Assembly (NCBI GenBank): GCA_016281335.1
Contig: JAEEIK010000107.1
Coordinates: 1-44,861 of the forward strand
Direction: 5' to 3'
DNA from: Lachnospiraceae bacterium
GTDB taxonomy: Bacteria; Bacillota; Clostridia; Lachnospirales; Lachnospiraceae
DNA length: 44,861 nt
Shown here one piece after another: positions 36,349-43,952 of this stretch. The stretch's first letter is position 1. Each line of letters opens with the position of its first letter. Below the pieces are notes generated by a model. That model saw only the letters and a list, made by a program, of their open reading frames with translations. It was not told the DNA's origin and did not search any database. Made by a program: the position numbers and the translations under genes.

Positions 36349-38271
36349 ATGAAAAAGAGACTAATGGCAGCCGTACTTGCTTCAGTCCTCGCAGTAAGCT
36401 CACTTGCAGGCTGTGGCAATACAGGCAATACTCCTGCGCCGGAGACAGGAGATGAGACAAGCACCACGACCGAAGTACAGACTCAGGTCAGCAACCCTGC
36501 AGATGAAGGACTGGGAGCCGGAAGCAATGCAGGCGCAGATGTTACCGCAGAAACTACAGAGATCAATGTATGTTTCGGTTCAGAGCCGGATACACTTGAT
36601 CCCGCTCTGAACTCGGCAGTAGACGGAGCTACTTTCCTGGTACATCTTTTCCAGGGCCTGGCAAAGTGGGAGATGAATTCATCAGGCGTGCTTGAGATAG
36701 TTGCGGATGCAGCTACAGAGCTTCCTGCAGGCGTAGAAAACGCAGACGGAACGGTTACATATACCTACACTTTAAGAGACGGTTTAAAGTGGAGCGACGG
36801 CAGCGACTTAACCAGCTGGGATTTCATGTACGCATGGAACAGAGCTGCTTCTGCAGCGCTGGCAGCTGACTACGGTTACATGTTCGAAGTCATCAACGGA
36901 TATGATGATGTGGCAGACATCGATGATGACGGCAATCCCTTACATCCTGAGGCTAAGCTTGATGTTGAGACTCCCGATGCAAAGACCATCGTTGTCACAC
37001 TTAAGAACGACGTAACATACTGGAACGAGCTTCTTGCATTCCCTACCTACTTCCCCGTAAAGGAAGACGTGGTTGCCAATGAAGCATGGGCTACGGATCC
37101 TTCAACCTATGTATGTAACGGACCTTACAAGATCGCATCCTGGGATCACAACAGTCTGATAAAGCTTGAGAAGAGCGAGAATTATATCGATGCAAATGAT
37201 ATTTCAATGGGTACCATCAACTGCTATCTTTCCGATGATCAGAACAATATGCTGACCAACTTCCAGAACGGTTCCTGGCAGCTTATCGATGATGTTCCCA
37301 CCAACGAGATTGCAAGCATCAAGAGCCAGTATCCTACCGAGTTCTTCAATGTAGGTCAGCTCGGAACCTACTATGTATGCTGGAATGTGAACGAGGATCT
37401 GCTTCCCGCAGGTTCACAGTATGCAAAGGATGAGAATGCAAAGGCAGACATCCGCCGTGCTATAGGACTTCTCTTTGACCGTAACTATATCGTTGAGGAG
37501 ATCGCTCAGGGCGGACAGCTTCCCGCATCTTCATTCGTATCCATGGGTCTTACCGATGCGGACGGCAGCCAGTTCTACAAGAACTGCGGTGTCAGCAGCG
37601 ATTATGACGGATACTATGATACATCCGTAAACGGCTATGAAGACGGCTTCACCGCAGCTGTTGAGGCGCTTAAGGTTTACTATGATTATGATGAAGCAAC
37701 AGGCAAGTTCACCAACTTCCCGACACTTACTTATCTGTATAACACCAGTGAAGGCCATAAGGCTATCGGTGAATACCTGCAGAGCGTACTGGCAGGCGTA
37801 GGCATAACAATGAACCTGGAGAATCAGGAGTGGGCTACTTTCCTTAACACACGTAAGGAAGGCGATTATTCCATAGCGCGTAACGGCTGGCTTGCTGATT
37901 ACAACGATCCTATCTGCTTCCTTGATATGTGGACCACAGACTCAGGTAACAATGATGTGCAGTTCGGACGCGGCGCACATGCATCCGTTAAGGGATACAG
38001 CCTGGATCTGACTCCTTACGGTGTAGATGTAAATGTTACAGACGCAACATGGAGCGAGACCTATGATGTGCTGATCAAGGCTATCAAGTCCTGCACCGAT
38101 AAGGACAGCAGATACAAGATGATGCACATCGCTGAGGATATGCTGATGAGCACCGGCTGCATCACACCGCTGTACTTCTACACGGATATGTACATGCTGG
38201 ATGATTCGGTTAAGGGCTTCTTCTCCAATCCTCTGGGATATAAGTATTTCATGTACACTACGATAAAGTAA
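36349..38271 (+). CDS. oppA: Oligopeptide-binding lipoprotein OppA
   Basis: The extracytoplasmic peptide receptor of the importer, family SBP_bac_5. The 640-residue precursor has a lipoprotein signal (MKKRLMAAVLASVLAVSSLA then GC, lipidated Cys22), a Thr/Glu/Ala-rich linker to about 65, and the binding domain starting at INVCFGSEPDTLDPALNS, a typical family opening. KLSDG-type motif LRDGLKWSDGSDLTSWDF follows. AAGGAGG at 36335-36341 leaves a 7-base spacer. It is the last gene of the operon and is followed by a very strong terminator. Confidence 0.96.
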   Translation: MKKRLMAAVLASVLAVSSLAGCGNTGNTPAPETGDETSTTTEVQTQVSNPADEGLGAGSNAGADVTAETTEINVCFGSEPDTLDPALNSAVDGATFLVHLFQGLAKWEMNSSGVLEIVADAATELPAGVENADGTVTYTYTLRDGLKWSDGSDLTSWDFMYAWNRAASAALAADYGYMFEVINGYDDVADIDDDGNPLHPEAKLDVETPDAKTIVVTLKNDVTYWNELLAFPTYFPVKEDVVANEAWATDPSTYVCNGPYKIASWDHNSLIKLEKSENYIDANDISMGTINCYLSDDQNNMLTNFQNGSWQLIDDVPTNEIASIKSQYPTEFFNVGQLGTYYVCWNVNEDLLPAGSQYAKDENAKADIRRAIGLLFDRNYIVEEIAQGGQLPASSFVSMGLTDADGSQFYKNCGVSSDYDGYYDTSVNGYEDGFTAAVEALKVYYDYDEATGKFTNFPTLTYLYNTSEGHKAIGEYLQSVLAGVGITMNLENQEWATFLNTRKEGDYSIARNGWLADYNDPICFLDMWTTDSGNNDVQFGRGAHASVKGYSLDLTPYGVDVNVTDATWSETYDVLIKAIKSCTDKDSRYKMMHIAEDMLMSTGCITPLYFYTDMYMLDDSVKGFFSNPLGYKYFMYTTIK

Positions 38272-38282
38272 AAGATATGATG

Positions 38283-38313
38283 AAAGCCGGGGCGGAGACG
38301 CCCCGGCTTTTTT
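38283..38313 (+). terminator. Strong intrinsic terminator of the opp operon
   Basis: AAAGCCGGGGCG (38283-38294) pairs perfectly with CGCCCCGGCTTT (38299-38310) around a GAGA tetraloop, followed by TTT. A 12-bp GC-rich stem, among the best terminators in the window. Confidence 0.95.
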
Positions 38314-38325
38314 AGGAGAAAGATA

Positions 38326-38910
38326 ATGGCTGATGAACTGATAAAACAGGATAAGCTTGAAAACATGAAGACCGAAAGACTGGCGCGCAAAGAGGTTGCC
38401 AAAGGAGCTATTCTCACATATTGCAGGGATACAGTGAAGATACCTAACGGCAATATCAGAGAGTATGATTATATCGCTCATCAGGGAGCGGCTGCGGTGC
38501 TTCCCGTTGATGATGAGGGCAGGCTTATACTGGTCAGACAGTACAGGAACGCGCTGGACCGATTTACGCTCGAGATACCTGCCGGCGGTCTTGAGAGTAA
38601 AGATGAACCGACGATAGAGGCGGCGGCGAGAGAGCTGACCGAAGAGACCGGGTTCAAAGCCGGAAAGATTGAATTCCTGATCTCGATATTCCCGACCGTT
38701 GCATACAGCGGAGAGAAGATAGACATATACCTTGCGAGAGAACTGACAGCTGCAAAAAGGGAGCTCGATGAGGATGAATATATCAATGTTGAGGCCTGGA
38801 AAACGGAAGATATTGAAGAATTAATCTATGATGGTAAACTACAGGATGCAAAAACCATTTCTGCCATAATGGCCTACAAAGTCGCTATAAATGAGGGTAG
38901 GATAAATTGA
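38326..38910 (+). CDS. Nudix hydrolase, ADP-ribose pyrophosphatase type
   Basis: A 194-residue hydrolase that probably cleaves ADP-ribose or a similar nucleoside diphosphate derivative. The Nudix box is perfect from Gly88 to Phe110 (GLESKDE, then REL-TEE-TGF), and the preceding AAAVLPVDDEGRLILVRQYR is typical of the NudF group. It starts 12 bases after the opp terminator with GGAG at 38315-38318, so its promoter must lie within or before the terminator, or it depends on read-through. Neighbourhood to xerD is conserved in other Firmicutes (nudF-xerD in Bacillus). The stop codon lies in a terminator stem. Confidence 0.92.
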   Translation: MADELIKQDKLENMKTERLARKEVAKGAILTYCRDTVKIPNGNIREYDYIAHQGAAAVLPVDDEGRLILVRQYRNALDRFTLEIPAGGLESKDEPTIEAAARELTEETGFKAGKIEFLISIFPTVAYSGEKIDIYLARELTAAKRELDEDEYINVEAWKTEDIEELIYDGKLQDAKTISAIMAYKVAINEGRIN

Positions 38911-38935
38911 CCTATTCGGTCAATGATTATTTTTC
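38906..38935 (+). terminator. Intrinsic terminator overlapping the Nudix stop codon
   Basis: ATTGACC (38906-38912) pairs with GGTCAAT (38918-38924) around TATTC, followed by GATTATTTTTC. The TGA stop (38908-38910) lies in the 5' arm. The T-run is interrupted, so strength is moderate. Confidence 0.6.
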
Positions 38936-39055
38936 TGTTTCAGCTTATGTAACCTTATTTTTTCAAGATGTGGTGGGCCGAAAAATCTCTTGTCGACATT
39001 TTGTGTCAAGCAAAATCATGCAGTTTTTTTGAAGAAAAAAAACTTGAAAATCCAT

Positions 39056-39084
39056 TTGAAATAGTGATTACCATAACGTATAAT
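39056..39084 (+). promoter_or_regulatory. Sigma-A promoter of xerD
   Basis: TTGAAA (39056-39061) and perfect TATAAT (39079-39084) are 17 bases apart. An A/T-only inverted repeat, AGTTTTTTT then AAAAAAAACT (39022-39044), sits just upstream and could act as an UP element. The leader to xerD is about 90 bases. The rest of the 270-base gap after the Nudix gene shows no gene or other clear structure. Confidence 0.85.
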
Positions 39085-39181
39085 CCATTTTGTACCGCGT
39101 ACGACTGTTATTTTTATGCGGAAGCGTAATAATACTTCGTCTGCGGACGGGGGAGAATAATGAAAAGAGGATATGTAAGAA

Positions 39182-40099
39182 ATGGAAGTACTTGAAACAA
39201 CTATCGACGGAGCAACCATCAAGGAAACAGAGGAATTCATCACCTATCTCAGGGAAGTCAAGAAGACATCAAGAAATACCGAATTATCATACAAAAGAGA
39301 TCTTGTTAAGCTTGAGAATTATCTTGCAAGCCAGGGGATTAATGATGTTACCAGAGTATCCGTGACTATACTTCAGTCATATATACTTTATATGGAGAGA
39401 AGCGGTTTTGCATCGGCAACGGTTTCGAGAAATATAGCATCGATCAAAGCATTTTTCCATTTCCTGTTCAGAAAGGGTTACATCAAAGAAGATATCTCGG
39501 AAGATCTGAAGGCACCCAAGATCGAGAAGAAGCTGCCTGAGATACTTACAACCGAAGAAGTCAACAGACTTTTAGAGCAGCCCAGAGGAGCTACTCCCAA
39601 GGATTTAAGAGACAGAGCTATGCTTGAGCTGCTTTATGCAACCGGCATCCGTGTATCGGAACTGATCAGTCTCAATCTTTCGGATGTAAATCTTCAGGTA
39701 GGGTATATAATGTGCCGCGACGCAAGAAAGGAAAGAGTAGTTCCTTTCGGCGCGCCTGCCAAGAGAGCACTGGGAGAGTATATAAAGAATGCTCGTCCCA
39801 TGATGATCGCAGACCAGAGTTCAGACGTACTCTTTACCAACTGTTCCGGTCAGCCCATGAGCAGACAGGGCTTCTGGAAGCTGGTTAAATACTATGCAAG
39901 AAAGGCCGGCATCACTTCGGATATCACACCGCATACACTGAGACATTCATTTGCGGCTCATCTGGTAGAGAACGGCGCAGATCTCAGAAGCGTACAGGAA
40001 ATGCTTGGGCATTCCGATATCTCTACTACTCAGATATACGCAAATATGAGTCAAAACAGACTCAGGGAAGTATATGCGAAGAACTTCCCGAGGGGATAA
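39182..40099 (+). CDS. xerD: Tyrosine recombinase XerD
   Basis: A site-specific recombinase that resolves chromosome dimers at the dif site with its partner. The 305-residue protein has the SAM-like N-terminal DNA-binding domain (about 15-105) and the full catalytic set: Arg157 (ATGIRVSEL), Lys183, His251 and Arg254 (HTLRHSFAAHL), His277 (LGHSDIS) and Tyr286. Synteny with a Nudix gene supports the XerD name over XerC, but only one Xer is in view and some Firmicutes name them differently. ATG 39182 has a modest AGAGG at about 39166-39170. A short overlapping frame begins at ATG 39160. Confidence 0.93.
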   Translation: MEVLETTIDGATIKETEEFITYLREVKKTSRNTELSYKRDLVKLENYLASQGINDVTRVSVTILQSYILYMERSGFASATVSRNIASIKAFFHFLFRKGYIKEDISEDLKAPKIEKKLPEILTTEEVNRLLEQPRGATPKDLRDRAMLELLYATGIRVSELISLNLSDVNLQVGYIMCRDARKERVVPFGAPAKRALGEYIKNARPMMIADQSSDVLFTNCSGQPMSRQGFWKLVKYYARKAGITSDITPHTLRHSFAAHLVENGADLRSVQEMLGHSDISTTQIYANMSQNRLREVYAKNFPRG

Positions 40100-40122
40100 G
40101 GGATACGTAAAAGGCAAATGGG

Positions 40123-40149
40123 AACAGGCGGCTAAGAGCCGCCTGTTTT
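40123..40149 (+). terminator. Terminator of xerD
   Basis: AACAGGCGGC (40123-40132) pairs perfectly with GCCGCCTGTT (40138-40147) around TAAGA, followed by TT. It lies 23 bases after the xerD stop. Confidence 0.85.
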
Positions 40150-40161
40150 AATATCGCAAAG

Positions 40162-40192
40162 AAAAGCAGCGATCCTATGGATCGCTGCTTTT
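40162..40192. terminator. Bidirectional terminator between convergent genes
   Basis: AAAAGCAGCGATC (40162-40174) pairs perfectly with GATCGCTGCTTTT (40180-40192) around CTATG. With A-runs on one side and T-runs on the other it can stop transcription from both strands; on the minus strand the stem is followed by CTTT. It terminates the HD-GYP operon and backs up xerD termination. Confidence 0.85.
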
Positions 40193-40216
40193 ACCCATTT
40201 GCCATATACATATCAC

Positions 40217-42142
40217 TTACATATTCGCCTTATCCTGAACCGCCTTAAGCAGGTTGTAAGTCTCCTCATAATTCCGCTTCCGCCCTTCGGTAAGAATATA
40301 CTCCACATCAGCAGCAACTTCGGGGTGGGAGAAGAGTTCCGTAAGCCAGGGGGCATAGCGTGTGCCGGCGCCTGCATCAAGTTCTTTCATATAGTCGTTA
40401 AGCGTCTTTCCGCTGGAATAGCTTCGGCCGATGGTATCGGTTGCGGCATCCATACAGTCTGCGCAAAGTACCAGGTCAATGATGGTCTTGTAAGGTGATT
40501 CGGCGCTCTTGCTGTCAGAAGGATACCCGCCTTTATCATTGAACCAGCGGTGATGCATCAGCGCCACATCTGCATAGGCGGAAGTGGATTCATGCGTTGA
40601 CAGGAGCTTGGCGCCCATCTTCGGATGGGATTTGATTATATCGAATTCCATATCAAGCAGCCTGCGGCCGTATACGAAGATGGTATCTATGATGGCTATC
40701 TTTCCGATATCATGACAGACTGCGGAATGATAAGCATAATTCAGTATGCTTTCATTGTGTCTGTTGACATCCTCGATAGTCTTAATTCCCGGCATGCCGA
40801 TAAAACGCTCGGGATTGATCTTCAGAAGATGATAGCAGAGTCTTTCGGTTATCTGACCGACCATACGCGAATGAATGTATGTGGGCGGATGTACAGCAGC
40901 TATACACTGAAGCACAAAGTCCTCAAAACCGACCCCGCTGGGAATCTCTATATAGTATTCGATTATCCTGGAGAAAAACTCAAGGAAGAAAGTCAGCGTA
41001 CCGGTGCTCGGCGCATGGAAAAGATAGGCTGTAAGTCCGGTATAGATGTCCTTTATCAGAAGCGCGTCGGCAGCGGTTATATTGTTCCTGTCCAGAAGAC
41101 GCAGGATCTCCAGCGGCAGAAGCACATTAAAATAGCTGCCGTCAGTATCATAGTCTTCTTTGTTTCTTGAATAATAAGCATCCAGGAGTATGCCGCGGTA
41201 TACCACTTTGGACATACGTCCGGCGAGACAGCGGCTTCTTGCTATATTGATGAACATGAAATCTATGCCGGGAATATCGGAAAGCGCTTCTTTTTCATCC
41301 CTGCAGAACGCCTCCATCTTCTCTGCCTGGTCGGCTATGTGGGAAAGAGCAGCGGCGCTGAAACCGCGCTCATTAAAGATATCCGTACACTGCAGATAAT
41401 ATTCGAGCACGCGGAAGCGGAAATACTGCCAGTCAAAATCGGGCATGGCTTCGAGATAAAAAGGATCATCGGCTATTTCCATCATCATGTCGAGGATCTC
41501 AAGATTTTTCTCATTTTCCAGTTCGTTTCCGGAACTGCGCTCATAGAAAGAAGTCATAAAACGTGCATTGGTGAGCACTATGCCGCGGCATTCGGTATCA
41601 GGTATTGATATGAAGACTTCCTTGTCAAGAAGCTTTAAGAATTCGTAGCCTATGGAAATGCCTTTATCTTTGTATACTCCCGCCAGCTGCGGATGAGTGG
41701 TGATGCGCTGCGTCATGTTCATCATGGAATAGCAGGCGTTGAGTTCGGCATCCATCATGCGGATACGGTTACATATATCTTTTTTTTCAACGGCGTCATT
41801 TAAGAGACGTTCGGAGATCAGTGAAGTGATAGGAAGATCCAGGTTCTCAAAATCATCGGAAGCGCCTGCCACGGTCAGAAGGGTTTCTGCCAGTTCTTCC
41901 AACTCTGCTGTTAAATTATCATCGATGGGGCCGGAGGATTCCAGAAGAGGATAGAGGTCTTCATCCAGCATCTTCCTGTTGATGGAAGCCAGCTGGCCTA
42001 TGCGGCGGAAATTGTTTCTTAAGCGTCTGCTGTAATCACTTGCCGTATCATCCTTCTGGATAAGAGGGGAAGAGAGCAGACGTATCTGCATCATGCGTTC
42101 GGTATATTGGTGAAAAGCTTCTTTGAGTGCTGTAATATCCAT
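40217..42142 (-). CDS. HD-GYP-like phosphohydrolase domain protein
   Basis: A 641-residue protein with a long, unassigned N-terminal region (about 1-430, mainly helical, no membrane segment) and a C-terminal HD domain. The metal motif HDIGK is at 477-481, and HHRWFNDKGGYP at 530-541 resembles the HHE...GxGYP motif of HD-GYP cyclic di-GMP phosphodiesterases, but lacks the Glu after HH. It may therefore degrade cyclic di-GMP or another nucleotide, or only bind it. ATG 42142 is preferred because AGGA (minus strand, 42151-42154) gives an 8-base spacer; a longer frame to 42205 would overlap the phosphatase gene by about 50 bases. It follows hisK by 10 bases on the minus strand. Confidence 0.85.
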   Translation of the reverse strand: MDITALKEAFHQYTERMMQIRLLSSPLIQKDDTASDYSRRLRNNFRRIGQLASINRKMLDEDLYPLLESSGPIDDNLTAELEELAETLLTVAGASDDFENLDLPITSLISERLLNDAVEKKDICNRIRMMDAELNACYSMMNMTQRITTHPQLAGVYKDKGISIGYEFLKLLDKEVFISIPDTECRGIVLTNARFMTSFYERSSGNELENEKNLEILDMMMEIADDPFYLEAMPDFDWQYFRFRVLEYYLQCTDIFNERGFSAAALSHIADQAEKMEAFCRDEKEALSDIPGIDFMFINIARSRCLAGRMSKVVYRGILLDAYYSRNKEDYDTDGSYFNVLLPLEILRLLDRNNITAADALLIKDIYTGLTAYLFHAPSTGTLTFFLEFFSRIIEYYIEIPSGVGFEDFVLQCIAAVHPPTYIHSRMVGQITERLCYHLLKINPERFIGMPGIKTIEDVNRHNESILNYAYHSAVCHDIGKIAIIDTIFVYGRRLLDMEFDIIKSHPKMGAKLLSTHESTSAYADVALMHHRWFNDKGGYPSDSKSAESPYKTIIDLVLCADCMDAATDTIGRSYSSGKTLNDYMKELDAGAGTRYAPWLTELFSHPEVAADVEYILTEGRKRNYEETYNLLKAVQDKANM

Positions 42143-42152
42143 TTTATTTATC

Positions 42153-42974
42153 CTACAGTCTGTGGTATTCGGGTATGCGGTTTTCAAAAATACAGTAGTA
42201 TTCAAAACCTGCGGCTTTCAGCAGGTCGCATACATCATCGAAGCGGTAAGCCATCTGTGCCGTATCATGCGCATCCGAGCCGATGGTCAGTATTTCGCCG
42301 CCCAGCTCTCGGTATCGTTTGAGTATGTCAAAGGAAGGATTGGGTCCGCCAAGATCATATTTGTAACCGCTGGTATTGGCTTCGATACCCTTGCCGTTTT
42401 CTATAAGCTTTTTCAATATGCGGTCTATGGACTCGCGGAATTCGTCAAACACAAAATTACTGTTTTTGGTAGGGCCGTATCTTAATACATAATCGAGATG
42501 GCCGTATACATCAAAGGCTTCGAATCCGCGTATGCATTCATAGATATAGTCAAAGTATTCGTGCCAGGCATCCTTCTCATCACGGCCGCCGAAGAAACTG
42601 TCCCTTAAATAAGGATCTTTTCCGTTGCAGAGATGGGAAGAAGCGATGATAAAATCGAAATCATGCTCCTTGGTGTACATAAGATTTTTACGTTGACATG
42701 TAGTCTGCATGCCCAGTTCTATGCCGAAATATATCTTTATGCGATCCGCATATTCGGAGCGGTATCTTAAGAGATCATACAGATAGGCATCGGTGTTTAC
42801 CTCGAATTTACCTTCGGGCTCGTCTTCGGTATAGACAAAATCAAAATCCATATGCTCGGTAAAGCACATTTCCTTAAGCCCCAGCTTAAGGGCCTGTTCT
42901 ATCATATCTTTCATGGGGGTATCTGAATCCCCGGAAAAGGATGAATGCAGATGTGTGTCGGCTATAATACTCAT
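42153..42974 (-). CDS. hisK: Histidinol-phosphatase of the PHP family
   Basis: A metal-dependent phosphatase of the PHP superfamily, 273 residues, that in Firmicutes removes phosphate from histidinol phosphate in histidine synthesis. Metal-binding motifs are in order: DTHLHSSFSGDS (6-17), TEHMD (39-43), GIELG, IASSHL, YGHLDYV, NTSG and GSDAHD. No other his gene is nearby, so the substrate could be another phosphate ester; PHP phosphatases are often annotated this way by default. AAAGGAG lies about 11 bases upstream of ATG 42974. It is the middle gene of a three-gene minus-strand operon. Confidence 0.88.
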   Translation of the reverse strand: MSIIADTHLHSSFSGDSDTPMKDMIEQALKLGLKEMCFTEHMDFDFVYTEDEPEGKFEVNTDAYLYDLLRYRSEYADRIKIYFGIELGMQTTCQRKNLMYTKEHDFDFIIASSHLCNGKDPYLRDSFFGGRDEKDAWHEYFDYIYECIRGFEAFDVYGHLDYVLRYGPTKNSNFVFDEFRESIDRILKKLIENGKGIEANTSGYKYDLGGPNPSFDILKRYRELGGEILTIGSDAHDTAQMAYRFDDVCDLLKAAGFEYYCIFENRIPEYHRL

Positions 42975-42993
42975 TTAGTAAAAAACTCCTTTA

Positions 42994-43785
42994 TCAGATA
43001 AGCTTCAGGAGAGACATGAATGCCTCATATTCGTTAATACCGCGGCATTCCTTATGCTTGGTAACATGCTTTGCAGTATAGTTCCCGTCATCGTTGCGGA
43101 ATATCTGGATCACCGGCGTATTCCTTGTGGGAAGTATAGGAAGCAGAGATGGAAGTGACGCGTTATCTGCAGGCGTTGACATCGGAAGCAGGCCGTTCAT
43201 TCCGTCCAGACCGTAGGGATGAAAAGGATCAGTTACACCGGTGCTGCTCCATGTGCCTGTGAGACCGCCTGTAGCAGATATGGGTGAGGTTCCTGATTTG
43301 CCGGAAAGCGGAAGCATGCCGGGAAGGAGTCCGCCACTGGAGGATGTTTCCAGAACTGCGGGCTTATATTGTGAAGATATGGCTCCGATGGAAGGAGTAA
43401 TATCGATGTCTACCGAACTTGATGGCTGGGAATAAACCGTACTCACTCCTAAAGGAGGAAGCGAAGCTGCAGGAGCAACTGATTGCTGTACGGGGGCAGA
43501 TCCGAGGGGCAGAAGTGATGAGGTCACCGGCTCCGGACTGATACCCAGGCCTGACTGGCCTGATGACTGAAGCGGCGGCAACTGTGATGCGGATTGCGCC
43601 TGAAGCGGCGGCAGCTGTGACTCGGACTGCGCCTGGAGCGGCGGCAATGCCGACGCAGCGGGAGATATACCCGCAGTTGCAGTATCCGTTACAGCGGAAT
43701 GAAACTGTTCGACAGCGGGAGCTACCGGTGTGGGTACAGGTCCCGTTGGCGGTAAATTAGTCGTTTTCTGGTTAAATAATGCCAT
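42994..43785 (-). CDS. Pro/Ser/Gln-rich protein of unknown function
   Basis: I do not recognise this 263-residue protein. From ATG 43785 it opens with MALFNQKTTNLPP and is dominated by Pro, Ser, Gln, Leu and Gly. It has a tandem repeat LPPLQAQSESQ / LPPLQAQSASQ / LPPLQSSGQS near residues 45-75. The last 40 residues differ in composition and look folded (TPVIQIFRNDDGNYTAKHVT, then INEYEAFMSLLKLI). No signal peptide or membrane segment is seen, so it may be a cytoplasmic, partly disordered adaptor. A GGGGGG run about 9 bases upstream of the ATG is the ribosome binding site. It begins the minus-strand operon, 19 bases before hisK. Confidence 0.75.
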   Translation of the reverse strand: MALFNQKTTNLPPTGPVPTPVAPAVEQFHSAVTDTATAGISPAASALPPLQAQSESQLPPLQAQSASQLPPLQSSGQSGLGISPEPVTSSLLPLGSAPVQQSVAPAASLPPLGVSTVYSQPSSSVDIDITPSIGAISSQYKPAVLETSSSGGLLPGMLPLSGKSGTSPISATGGLTGTWSSTGVTDPFHPYGLDGMNGLLPMSTPADNASLPSLLPILPTRNTPVIQIFRNDDGNYTAKHVTKHKECRGINEYEAFMSLLKLI

Positions 43786-43813
43786 TGTCGTATCCCCCCA
43801 AAATTTCGACACT

Positions 43814-43843
43814 ATTTTATCATATTTAATGTATTTTAGGCAA
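43814..43843 (-). promoter_or_regulatory. Candidate promoter of the minus-strand operon
   Basis: On the minus strand, TTGCCT (43843-43838) and TAAAAT (43819-43814) are 18 bases apart, 29 bases before the ATG at 43785. The -35 lies in an 18-base inverted repeat, TGTATT-N6-AATACA (43830-43847), a possible operator. AT-rich context lowers confidence. Confidence 0.45.
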
Positions 43844-43868
43844 TACACAAAATTTATATACTTTTCCC

Positions 43869-43897
43869 TTGAATTTTTACCACTTTAGGCTTACAAT
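43869..43897 (+). promoter_or_regulatory. Sigma-A promoter of gapA
   Basis: TTGAAT (43869-43874) and TACAAT (43892-43897) are 17 bases apart. Transcription should start near 43904, leaving a leader of about 49 bases. A second TATAAT at 43928-43933 lacks a -35. Confidence 0.75.
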
Positions 43898-43906
43898 AGT
43901 GTGCGA

Positions 43907-43922
43907 TGTGAAAAGGTTCACA
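43907..43922 (+). promoter_or_regulatory. CRP/FNR-type palindrome in the gapA leader
   Basis: TGTGAA-AAGG-TTCACA is a perfect inverted repeat and equals TGTGA-N6-TCACA, the consensus for several CRP/FNR regulators including Bacillus Fnr. It lies just past the predicted transcription start, where a bound protein would repress. As RNA it would form a 6-bp hairpin with a 4-base loop. Confidence 0.55.
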
Positions 43923-43952
43923 CACAATATAATTCGTATGGAGGATTAAGCA

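Larger units (their letters stand above)
40113..40203. repeat. 91-base nested palindrome (stem enclosing two hairpins)
   Basis: GGCAAATGGG (40113-40122) and CCCATTTGCC (40194-40203) are perfect 10-base inverted copies. Between them lie two complete hairpins (40123-40147 and 40162-40192). The predicted fold is a three-way junction. It fills most of the 117 bases between convergent genes and probably works as a two-way terminator, but the outer stem is not needed for that. Confidence 0.85.

Noticed and set aside
38941-39055. Imperfect CTTG...CAAG repeat and other structure in the xerD upstream gap as a dif or SOS site
   Set aside because: Arms do not pair cleanly, and it matches neither a dif-like 28-base site nor the Gram-positive LexA consensus GAAC-N4-GTTC.
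40625-41170. Plus-strand open frame of 181 codons inside the HD-GYP-like gene
   Set aside because: It is antisense to the HDIGK and HH motif region and lacks any recognisable domain or ribosome binding site.
43928-43933. Second TATAAT in the gapA leader
   Set aside because: No acceptable -35 lies 16-18 bases upstream, and a start there would leave almost no leader before the ribosome binding site.
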